Assembly: GCA_009746045.1 (NCBI GenBank)
Contig: RPFO01000114.1
Coordinates: 694,080 to 758,079 of the forward strand
Source: Mesostigma viride
Lineage: Eukaryota > Streptophyta > Mesostigmatophyceae > Mesostigmatales > Mesostigmataceae
Length of the DNA stretch: 64,000 nucleotides
Direction: 5' to 3'
Shown: positions 12,401 to 21,131 of the stretch, one piece after another
How positions within the stretch are numbered: the stretch's first letter is position 1
Layout: every line of letters begins with the position of its first letter
Made by a program: the position numbers and the translations under genes
Notes under the pieces: generated by a model
What the model was told of the DNA's origin: nothing
The model's database searches: none
Seen by the model: only the letters and a program-made list of their open reading frames with translations

Positions 12401-14554
12401 GGTCGGTCCCTGGGCTGAACGACCCATCCGGTCCCGTGTCTGCCAGCATCGCCAACTGGAGGAACTCGGGGTAGCTGATGCGCAGGGGGGGGCCATCGTT
12501 GTCGCCGTCGTCCTCACCCGCGCGATGCGCCCCTGCATGTTTGCCTTTGTAGCGAGACTCCTCTCTCCCTGATCGGTGCCACCCCCCCCCCCCCCCCCGA
12601 TCCCATGCAGAGCCGTCCCTTCCCCCCTCTCCATGCGGTGCAAATGCTCGCCATCCAGCCTCCTCTCCATCCCGATCCCAACCACCGCCATGGAGCACAG
12701 GAAGAAGGACACGAGGGAGGGCACGTGGCCCGCGTGTGGGCCGGGCACCAGCCGCACCAGCAGTCGGGCCGCCTCCCAGGGACCCAGCGCGCCGGCGTCC
12801 ATCACGTCCAGCGCGTGGAACGCGGCCCAAGCGGCGCCAGGATCCTCCCCAATGACGCGCGCCAGCGTCTCCAGGCGCGCAAACAGCGCCCGCTTGGCGG
12901 CGGCCACAATCGCATGTTGGGGGCTTGAGGCGCTCGCGCTGTGCTTGGTGCCGGTATTGTGCTTGATGCTGCCGTTGGCGGAGCCAGCGTCGTGGATGGG
13001 GCCGCCAGTGCGGGAGCCAGCAGGACTGCGACTGGCATTCACGCTGGGGCCTTGAGATGCGCCACCGTGCTGGCTACCATTGGCTAGCTGACTGTGTGGG
13101 GCTTTATGTGCACCGCGGTGTCGGCCCGCAGGATTACTCGCTGGCGACGCCAGCCAGGGCTCCGCCAGAATCAGCGCCGCGGCCGCAAGGTGTCCGAGCG
13201 CGGCGCCAAATTCCCCGGCCGTGAAGGGCTCGGACCCTGGGTGAGAGCCATCGTGCGCGGTGGCCCCCATCTCCATCCATTCGCGGTCGCCAGAAGTGTC
13301 CCCCCGTGCCAACAGGACGGCCACCAAGTGGACCAATGTCGCGTGCACCGGGCGGGGGCGCAAGGGATGAGATAAAACGGCGGATCGGTCATGAAATAAA
13401 GAGGCTCTACCAACCCATTCGGTTCCCCCCTGCCCGCCCCCTGCCCATTCCTCAGGGCCATGCCCAAAATTGTGATCCCTGCCAAAGTGGCCATCAAAGC
13501 GGCTCCCCCCCTTGGTTTCAAGACCGCTCCCCGACCACCCCCATGGGTCATCCCCCCCCTGCGCCCCACGCGTGCCATGCCCTAAGCCTGGCTCCCCCTC
13601 TCGCCCGCCACCATGCTGAGAAACGTCACCCCGCCCGGCCCCGTACCGGCCATTCTGGGGAACATCATGGCCTGCGGGATCAGTGACGGGTGCCAGAAGG
13701 CGTGAGAGCACCCGCAACGCCACCCGCTCGCCCAGCCGCCACCACGGCTCGTGACTCTCATCCGAGACCGCGAGTCCTTGGGTGGCATTTGCCAGCTTCA
13801 TCCCTCGTGCTTCCTCTAGCTTCCTCCGCCGCCTCCTCCTCAGCGCCTCAGACCGTTGCGCGCGCGCGTCGCCGGCTGCCTCCTCGTCGATCATCTTCTG
13901 GGCATCGCGCGGAGTCAGACGCTGATACGCCTGGTTTGCCAGCAATAACACGAGTGCAAACAGGCACGCAGGGGGGTACCCTCCCGCTGCCGACCCCATT
14001 GCAAGGCCCACGACCCCAGCCACCCCGCCCCCTTGCCCGTCCTTGACAACGCCCCCGTTTGCACCGCGCCAACTCCCTTCCACCCAGGGTCCCTGGGCGG
14101 ACCACCCACCACCACCGCCACCGCCACCACCACCACCATCATCACCGCCACCATCCCAGTCGTCCTCGCCGTCCTCCCTCGTCATCGGTCGGACAGGTGT
14201 CGCAAGCTCAAGCACCCACGGCTGCGCGCCCTGATCAGGGAACCCGTCCCTCGCCCTAAAACCGACAACCGCCCCTGGCGACAGGAAACTATCGCCCCTC
14301 CCCCCTAGTGGCGGCTGCACGTCCCCACCTCCCGAACGGCCACCCCCACCCCCGCTGTAGCTTTTCCCACCCTCTCCTGTTTCCTCAGTGAGGGCCATGC
14401 CCCCCTCGTCCCGCCACTGCACCGCCCGCCACCAGGGATCGCTCCAGGGCCCATCCAGTGCGCGGGATCTCTTGCTACTGATGCTGTCACTGCTATCGTC
14501 ATCGCTGCTGGAGCCACCACTGCTGCCGCTGCCGCCGCTGCTGCTGCTGCTACC

Positions 14555-14606
<52 letters not shown>

Positions 14607-15286
14607 CCATCACAGCTGCTGCCACGGTCGGAGTACGGACGCGCACCACCCTGGAGGGCCACCCTGGCGGCAGGCTCCCCCTCCCGCGAACCACGCTGGT
14701 ACCCACCATCCTCACCGTCAAGTTGTCCCTCCTCCCCCTCGTTGTGCCCTTCCCCCTTATTGTCAGCCTTGAACTTTTCCTTATGTCCTTTCTCGTTCTT
14801 CTCGCTCTTCTCCTTCTTCTCCTTCTTCTCCGTCTTCTCCTTCTTCTCCTTCTTCTCCTTCTTCTCCTTCTTCTCCTTCTTCTCCTTCTTCTCCTTCTTC
14901 TCTCTCTTCTCCTTCTTCTCCTTCTTCTCCTTCTTCTCCTTCTTCTTCTTCTTCTTCTTCTTCTCCTTCTCCTTCTCCTTCTCCTTCTCCTTCTCCTTCT
15001 CCTTCTCCTTCTCCTTCTCCTTCTCCTTCTCCTTCTCCTTCTCCTTCTCCTTCTCTTTCTCTTTCTTCTCCTTTCCCATCGAATCAGCGCCGCACTCGTC
15101 CCCGGATGCATCCGACCCACCTGACCCCGTATTCCCATCACCCACCTTCCCTTCCTTCCCCTTCCCGTCCTTCCCCTCCCCTTCCTTCCCCTCCCCTTTC
15201 TTCCCCTTCTTTCTTCCCCTTACTGCATCTCCATGGCTTCTGCCTGCCTCATCCTCGCGGCCATCACGGCTGCCACTGTGACTGTC

Positions 15287-15346
<60 letters not shown>

Positions 15347-17953
15347 ATCACTGTCACTGCTGCTAGAAGAGCTGCTACTGCTCTCACCCCCGTTGTGTTT
15401 CCCCTGTCCCCCCTCCTTTTCCCTCCGCCCCTTATACTTTTCCTTCTTCTTCTTCTTCTTCTTCTTCTTCTTCTTCTTCTTCTTCTTCTTCTTCTTCTTC
15501 TTCTTCCCCTTCATTCCTTTCTTTTCCTCATCTGCACCTCCCTCGTTCCCTTTCTTCCCCTCCTTCCCCTTCCCTCCCCCCCCCCCCACTCCCCCGCCCT
15601 TCCCCTGCGCAGCACCCCCCCTCCCCCTCCCTGTCATGCCCCCCAGCCGTTCCCCTCCCCCCCCCTCCTCTCCCTGATGGAGAAACCATCGAGCCATCCG
15701 CACGACCCGCCTCACAGACGACGCCAACCCGCGCAGCATCCATCGAAACGCATCCCCCTGCTCCCGCTGCCAGGGGGATCCCCTGGGTGACCACACCCCT
15801 GGGCTGGTCGGCGAGCAAGGGGGCGTCCGCTCGTCATCCAACACCGCCGACCAACTCTCCCGCCTCGGCGACATGATCGCAGGGTCCGATGCCTTTACAA
15901 TATTGCGGACCATGAACCCCGCACTAGGGCCCAAGAAAGGCTCCGAGGCGGACGCAAGCAGGGGGCCACGGCCATCACCCCTCCCCCCCTCCTGGCCAAA
16001 GTCATCATCGACCTTCTTCCCCAAAGAACCTTCACCGGCAAACGCGCCGCCACCGGATGCGACCGCGGCGTCCTCCAGGGTGCGCCCCAGGTGGGCGGCC
16101 GCGATCACCAGGCGGGTCTCCAGGGGGCTGATCCCGGGCAGAAGCCGCCGCAGCAGGGCGAGCACGGCCAGGGAACGCAGGTGGGGCACCGCCGCACCCA
16201 CCAGCGGACCAGCCGCGGCAGCCGCGGATGCGGACGCGGTTGCTACCTGACGGGGCTTGGCCGTGAGAAATGCCTCCAGGGAAAATGGCCCCTTCTTGCG
16301 ATCTCCTTCGGTGCTTCCACCCCCACCCCCATCATCCTCGTCATGCTCGTCGTTCTGCCCATGGCCAGCACGGTTTGAGGAATCACGGTCACCATCACCA
16401 TCATCATCATGATTGTAATCACCATCCCCACTTTGTATACTAGTAGTGTGCACCATCGCACCCATGCCCAGCTCGCCCTCCCAAAGTCCCAAGTACCGAC
16501 GGTGGCTGGCCACCGCCGCCAGCGCGGACGCCGCCTCCGCCATCTGGCCCCCCATGTACGTGACGAATGCCAGCAATAGCTCTAACGCCGCCTCGGTGTC
16601 TTGCCGTGTCGGCATGTCCGTCGAGCCGCCACCATCCAGGGGGCTAGCCGGCACTTCCGCACCCCGGTCTATTCTCAGCGCCACGTGATCCATGCGGCCA
16701 TGCAGCCTATTCAAGGCATCCAAGCCAAATTGGCTCCCTGCTGCGGCGGAGCCTGGGATGCCTGCGTTACCATTCCTGTCCAGGTCTGCCGAGCCATGCA
16801 AAGGACTGGACCGACCAATGGATGATGCCGTCATCCCTTCGCGGGGAGACGCCAGGGTCGACCCTAGCACTTCCTGCTGGCGGCCATACCCTGCCGACTG
16901 GCCGACACGGTCGCTTGGGAGGAACCCAGGGTTGCCCCACAGGAGCGTGCGTTCGGCACATCGGCAGGGCAGCAGCTCGTCGATGAGCTGGCGACGGGGT
17001 AGCTCGTCCGAGGCGCCACGTGCCCCAGCGAGCAACATGGCCTGTGGTGGGGGGAGTTACAGTTATGGATGGGGCCATGGGGGGCAGGGACTTGAGGGTC
17101 ATGTGGAGTGTCAGCAAGGGTTGGGAGTTGAGGTCATGGGGTGGGTCAGCAAGGGTTGGGAGTGAGGTCATGGGGTGGGTCAGCAAGGGTTGGGAGTTGA
17201 GGCCATGGGGTGGGTCGGCAAGGGTTGGGTTCCTGCAGCTGCTGGCACTTTATTTCTTTCCATGACTCCTAAAGCTTCATTAGATCATTGAAAAAACGAC
17301 AAGCCTTGCAGAATGGCGCCGTTCGGCGTACACAATGCCGGCAAGTGCTTCTTGACCTTTCAACACGAGCACCCATTGGAACCCTTGGCTGTGCACGACT
17401 ATTTGTTTGTGATCGATGAACTGTGCACATTTGGTCGATCCATTCACACCCGCTGCATATGCTGTACTGCGCTGAATGTGCTGTATTGTGCGTTCTTTGA
17501 TCTCTTTCTTCAACCATCACCTGGTGGGTGGAGGTGTATTAACACACGCGCTGTAGTCCATTGATAGTCCATCATAACCGGCAAGTTGAGCAAAACACAT
17601 TTCTCATGAGTTAATCAATCCATTTCTGGCCTCAGCTACTCAGCAGGTTAGTCAAAGATGAAGTGAGCATAGCTCACCAATCACATGGATTAAAACCTGG
17701 ATCAAAGCTTATTGGATCCTCCATTACAATGCATACAATGGACTTTATTGGTCATTACCTGAAAGTACTCCACCGCGTCCGACCCCAGCCCAGGGATCAG
17801 ATGACCCGCCAGGGATGCCAGGTCCTCGGCGCCCAGCCACCCTGTCGCGTCCCGGTCGGCGCGCGCCACGACCTCCTCGATCCGCCGCCGCTTGGTGGCT
17901 CGGCTCACGTTGGCCCCACCCAGGGACTCGTCCAGACCGCAGAAGATCGCGCC
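5399..17953 (-). CDS. Giant EF-hand protein with low-complexity core (5' end not found)
   Basis: Four or more exons on the minus strand join with matching phases: 17953-17759 (ends CAG|GTAATG, phase 0), 17041-12686, 12512-10828 (ends CAG|GTGCGT, phase 2) and 6464-5399 (stop). They give about 2430 residues. EF-hand-like loops occur in the first exon (DRDATGWLGAED), near 12760 (degenerate DVMDAGALGPWE), around 12505 (DGDNDG followed by ISYPEF) and in the last exon (DVTGDGMLSHAD, the best match). Between them lie long Lys/Glu, Ser and Gly runs. A calcium-binding scaffold is the natural inference; I recognise no named family. The last intron (6465-10827) holds three satellites. The short 12513-12685 intron spans a 17-base C run and could instead be a frameshift. 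Upstream exons beyond 17953 are unresolved. Confidence 0.65.
6465..6849. other. 3' end of the satellite-filled intron of the EF-hand gene
   Basis: This is unique sequence between the acceptor at 6465 and the 28-bp satellite. It holds a pyrimidine-rich tract (minus strand, about 6500-6545) suitable for splicing. No other feature is seen. Confidence 0.45.
6850..9124. repeat. 28/26-bp satellite array (about 80 units)
   Basis: The unit is a 28-bp sequence containing GTATTCTGGGTGACAGCAC, with 26-bp variants lacking one AG pair and single-base variants (GAC/GAT/GGT; AACC/AACA). The variants are shuffled rather than grouped. The array lies inside the last intron of the EF-hand gene. Because 28 is not a multiple of three, all minus frames stay open, giving spurious ORFs of 600-800 codons. 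Confidence 0.95.
9125..9272. other. Spacer between satellites inside intron
   Basis: About 150 bp of unique sequence separates the 28-bp and 5-bp arrays. No gene signal is seen. Confidence 0.4.
9273..10370. repeat. Pentanucleotide satellite (CCAGT/CCAGC)n, block-structured
   Basis: About 1.1 kb of 5-bp units alternates between long runs of CCAGT and long runs of CCAGC. Rare CCACC interruptions mark several block edges. The array lies in the same intron as the 28-bp satellite. Open frames across it (Pro-Val-Gln-Ser-Ser type) are artefacts. Confidence 0.95.
10371..10560. other. Unique spacer within intron
   Basis: AT-richer unique sequence lies between two satellites of the EF-hand gene intron, with no coding signal. 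Confidence 0.4.
10561..10750. repeat. 10-bp tandem repeat TAAAAGCTCC (about 19 units)
   Basis: Direct tandem copies of TAAAAGCTCC carry few substitutions. On the gene's strand the unit reads GGAGCTTTTA. The array starts about 80 bp inside the intron from the splice donor at 10827. Confidence 0.95.
10828..12512 (-). CDS. EF-hand gene, Ser/Gly/Arg-rich exon
   Basis: This exon opens near DGDNDGPPLRISYPEFLQLA, which resembles an EF-hand loop followed by its exit helix. It then runs through about 500 residues of disordered Ser/Gly/Pro/Arg-rich sequence with SPRGSP-type motifs that could be phosphorylation sites. It ends in a short helical segment, FAFGEALAGYLTRNR. The donor CAG|GTGCGT is strong, and its phase (2) fits the acceptor at 6464. 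The start at 12512 (GAG|GAC) is one of several possible acceptors. Confidence 0.6.
12513..12685 (-). other. Putative short intron spanning a 17-base C run
   Basis: The frame used upstream (to about 12686) differs from that used downstream (from about 12512), and a run of 17 C lies between them at 12582-12598. A phase-0 donor (GCG|GTGGTT) and phase-0 acceptor (GAG|GAC) would bridge them as an intron. A homopolymer length error or a real frameshift would give the same picture. Confidence 0.35.
12686..17041 (-). CDS. EF-hand gene, large low-complexity exon
   Basis: A single open frame of 1452 codons starts at CACAG|GCC (phase 0). Helical segments occur near the start (RRQLIDELLPCRC), at LRSLAVLALLRRLLPG and near QAYQRLTPRDAQKM. 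Between them are a Lys run from a (CTT)n tract (15440-15505), Ser runs (15285-15375, 14530-14610), a long Lys/Glu stretch (14780-15070) and a Gly run. A degenerate EF-hand (LDVMDAGALGPWEAARLL) lies near the end. An unbroken frame across so many microsatellites supports real coding use. Confidence 0.6.
14527..15510. repeat. Coding trinucleotide and hexanucleotide repeats (Ser, Lys/Glu, Lys runs)
   Basis: Four microsatellites lie within the EF-hand exon: (GCT)n at 14530-14605 and 15285-15350, CTC/CTT purine-pyrimidine repeats at 14770-15070 and (CTT)n at 15441-15505. All keep the triplet or hexamer period, so the frame is preserved. The polypurine-polypyrimidine strands could form triplex DNA. 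Confidence 0.9.
17042..17758 (-). other. Intron of EF-hand gene with 33-bp minisatellite
   Basis: The 717-bp intron runs between CAG|GTAATG and CACAG|GCC, phase 0 on both sides. A unit of about 33 bp containing GGTCAGCAAGGGTTGGGAG is repeated about four times at 17105-17235. Confidence 0.65.
17759..17953 (-). CDS. EF-hand gene, most upstream exon identified
   Basis: The 65-codon exon starts at GCGCAG|GGC and ends TTTCAG|GTAATG. It encodes GAIFCGLDESLGGANVSRAT followed by a basic helix (KRRRIEEVVARA), an EF-hand loop DRDATGWLGAED with Asp at positions 1, 3 and 12, and an exit helix. The frame is also open further upstream (to about 18000), so the acceptor choice is tentative. It must be preceded by at least one more exon. 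Confidence 0.6.
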
Positions 17954-18009
17954 CTGCGCGAGCCAGAATTGGTGTGGGGGCCGTACCAGGAACAGGGGGC
18001 CATGGTTAG

Positions 18010-18435
18010 AAACAGTGCTGGAGGTATAGCATAGGTATAGGTATGGTTAGCATATGTATAGGCTCGGTAAAGGGATACTATATAGTACTAGTATACGTAT
18101 AGGTGTAGGAGAAGAATCACAACCTATATAGTAGGTTGTACAGGTACAGTATAGGTTTAGGAATCACAACCTATATAGTAGGTTGAATAGGTATAGGAAT
18201 CACAAACTATATAGTAGGCTGTATAGGTACAGTATAGGTATATGAATCACAACCTATATAGTAGGTTGAATAGGTATAGGAATCACAAACTATATAGTAG
18301 GCTGTATAGGTACCGTATAGGTTTAGGAATCACAACCTATGTAGTAGGTTGTATAGGTATAGTATAGGTTTAGGAATCTCTACCTATATAGTAGGCTGTA
18401 TAGGTATAGTATAGGTATATAGTATATGCAGGTGG
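18010..18435. repeat. AT-rich interspersed tandem repeat (TATAGGTATAG motifs)
   Basis: Imperfect units of about 45-65 bp contain AATCACAACCTATATAGTAG and GGTATAGTATAGG. The array lies upstream of the first identified EF-hand exon, in what is probably an intron. Confidence 0.8.
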
Positions 18436-18543
18436 TGCCGGAGTAGGTCCACATGGTAAATAGTGGGTCGCAGAACACAGGGCGTACTGTCACAGATACT
18501 TGCTTCACAAGGCACCCCCTTCCAACAGGACAGCACCTTGGAC

Positions 18544-18815
18544 AGTGGGGCCAAGTCACAAATGGGGTGGGGTCATGTCACAAATGGTGGGGTGGGGCCA
18601 TGTCCCGAATGGAGGGGTGGGGCCATGTCACGAATGGAGGGGTGGGGCCATGTCACGAATGGTGGGGTGGGGTCATGTCACAAATGGTGGGGTGGGGCCA
18701 TGTCACAAAAGGTGGGGTGGGGCCATGTCACAAATGGTGGGGTGGGGCCATGTCACGAATGGTGGGGTGGGGCCATGTCACAAATGGTGGGGTGGGGCCA
18801 TGTCACGAATGAGCA
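18544..18815. repeat. 25-bp minisatellite (GGTGGGGCCATGTCAC motif)
   Basis: About ten 25-bp units, each containing GGGGCCATGTCAC, alternate CAAAT and CGAAT. All plus frames stay open, giving spurious proteins. Confidence 0.9.
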
Positions 18816-19794
18816 GGAAAGGGAGGTCCACAAGGCATTCTGGGGCACCTCACAACTCGTAGGTCCAGACAGAAGAATGGGGCACATTGCAAATAGTAGG
18901 TCCCAACAGAAGATAAGGGGGGCAAGCTATGCAAGTTATGATGCCATCACGGTGACTGCTAGGCGCTCTTTGCCGCGCACGCTTGATCGTATTGGTCGGC
19001 ATAAGGGGATGAAAATAAGAAAAAACAAGAACAACAGCATTAAAAGCCAATGGAAATAGACAAGGCAAGAAAGGACCCCTGGTCCAGGGAAAGATCCCGT
19101 CATCCCAGCAAGAGAGCCAGACGCACACAATGGGAGTCAGACGAACTGTGGATGAACAAACTATGGATGAATAATCGGGCACTTACAATTTCTGGCAAAC
19201 ACACGATCAAGGTATGCTACTATTTAGAGATCATGGGCTCTTGATCCGCAGGTGATATGGTTCGCCTCTAAATACAGCATCCTCAGTTTGACCATGCTGT
19301 ACTAAGAAATTTTGTGTGTGTGTGTGTGTGTGTGTGTTTGGCCAACAGCTAGAATGGCTAGCTAGAATGACCAGCTAGAGAGACCGTAGAAAGTCACCAG
19401 CCAGCGGCTATTGGTGGGTGCTATCTCATCTGTTGGCACGAACGTTGCGATGAAGCCAACAGCCTGCCTTCTTACAGTAATAGCCCTTATAAGAATGGCC
19501 ACCTAAAGGACTAGCATCACCAAGGATGACGGATGCTGCATGGTCGTGTTGTGCCAGCCAGCATCCTAAGACTGAGACCCCAGTACTCGGATTTTATTCA
19601 CTACCTTGACTAGAGAGCTGAGTGACCTACGTGAACAGAAAGCATACAAGAAACTGCTCACAAGAAGAAGGGAGCCCCCCCTTGCTGAAGGCGTAGTTTA
19701 CCTGACGTAGCAGTCGCCCGTGGTTGTCTGCCGACATCGTAATCCGTGTCCGTTGGGGAATGTTTTTTTGCCAGACGCCTGTCACACCGCGGCT
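18816..19794. other. Unique region with a (TG)n microsatellite; no gene supported
   Basis: A (TG)n tract lies at 19314-19336. Short open frames here have no recognisable content. Missing 5' exons of the EF-hand gene could lie here, but I could not define them. Confidence 0.35.
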
Positions 19795-20106
19795 TCAAGC
19801 GCACCCTGTGTTGGCAGTGTCGATGACTTGCAGATCAAACTCGAGTGAATGCTCGGCTGCAATCATATAGTACTCAACCAGCGCCTCAGCAACGCTGGCG
19901 AACAGGAAAACCTGGCATTGGTGCCCCGGTGCCGTCGGAAGCGAGAGTGACATAATTCCGGTGGGGAAAATGCTACGCCATAGCCATAAATCCAGCCATT
20001 CGATAATTTTAATGGGTGTAGCCAATAAACGTGCTATGAGGGTAGACGGCTCAAAAGTGACAACATTCTCAGATCCACGCAGAGGTAGTTTAGTACACTT
20101 CTTCAC
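19795..20106 (-). CDS. Hypothetical ORF, possible first exon
   Basis: A 103-codon frame begins MKKCTKLPLRGSENVVTF and contains hydrophobic helices (IEWLDLWLWRSIF; FLFASVAEALVEYYMIAAE). A plausible donor, ACAGG|GTGCGC, lies just before its stop. It sits between the EF-hand gene and SLBP, in the right orientation to be the first exon of the former, but I found no matching downstream exon. I do not recognise it. Confidence 0.3.
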   Translation of the reverse strand: MKKCTKLPLRGSENVVTFEPSTLIARLLATPIKIIEWLDLWLWRSIFPTGIMSLSLPTAPGHQCQVFLFASVAEALVEYYMIAAEHSLEFDLQVIDTANTGCA

Positions 20107-21110
20107 GTGTACAGGATTTAGCGAATATGCGTTAAGTTAGATACGCTGTGGCTGTGGCTGGAGTTTCAATTCAGACACTGCCAAACAAGAAAGAGCTGCT
20201 GATATTTTTGGCTCTCCGATTGTGACTAAGGCAATCTTCCAAGTTATTCAAGGGAACACACAACCCATGCATCCGTGGCTTCCAACGCATGACCAAGCAA
20301 GCTGTTGCCTCTCGCCACCACTCTGTTACAAAATTGCTGCTTTCCCCCATCTATGGCATGGACGACAGAAGATATGACGCGTTTACCCTCGTGATATGCT
20401 CCCAACTTGCCATAGCTGTCGAGGGTTTTCTGATCACGCCTACTGGCCCAGGACTGGCCATACAGTTTTGGACTTCAACGGCATCCTAATATATAACCTC
20501 GAGGTCCTGCGCGCCATCTCCACCCGACTGACCCGAGACGGACCCGAGACGGACCACAGACGGACCCGAGACGGACCCGAGACGGACATATCAGCCTGGC
20601 AGAGTCTTCTGGCAATTGGCCGTCGGACACACAGCGGCATCTAGCTAGATACTCCCGATGTACTTGAATTCTGACTTTGTCCTCAGTCTATTGGCAGAAT
20701 ACTAGTGATTCAGATCTTACTGTTGCAGCCGTCAGAAAAAAATGTTCCTTTCGGAGCGGAACGGGATTTTAGGTCTGTGGTCTGAGTAGCCGGCGCGCGG
20801 GAAGCCGGGAACCTCAGCGTTACATATTTTGAACGTACATACGCACGCATTTGAAAGCGTTTCCCGCCAGTTCTGTTGGTTGATGAGACTTTCAGAATGT
20901 TGACTGATAACACGCGAGGGCGTTCCCACTCGCTACCGCCCTTCTCAGAGCTAGGTGGTTCGAAATTGCGGCCTGCGACAGTTAAGTTGCGGCCTGGATT
21001 TGAATGATAACCTCTTAAACCGGAAGGACTAGCCGGCCAACCTCTTCTTTTGTTTTACCTGGCAAATCTCGTGCTCTCTCTCTCTCTGACTCATAATAAC
21101 GAGTCCACTG
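20107..21110. other. Intergenic region upstream of SLBP
   Basis: There is no coding signal. A tandem repeat of about 11 bp (GACGGACCCGA) with five to six copies lies at 20530-20590. The region between the minus-strand ORF at 20106 and SLBP at 21132 could be a two-way promoter. Confidence 0.35.
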
Positions 21111-21125
21111 ATGTCGTGCCTGTAA
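21111..21125 (+). promoter_or_regulatory. Four-codon upstream ORF in SLBP leader
   Basis: ATG TCG TGC CTG TAA ends seven bases before the next ATG at 21132. If transcription begins upstream, this uORF could dampen initiation at 21132 or favour a later Met. Confidence 0.3.
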
Positions 21126-21131
21126 AAACGC

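Noticed and set aside
14388-15790. Plus-strand Leu-rich and Phe-Ser-rich ORFs
   Set aside because: Shadows of the minus-strand EF-hand exon across purine-pyrimidine repeats.
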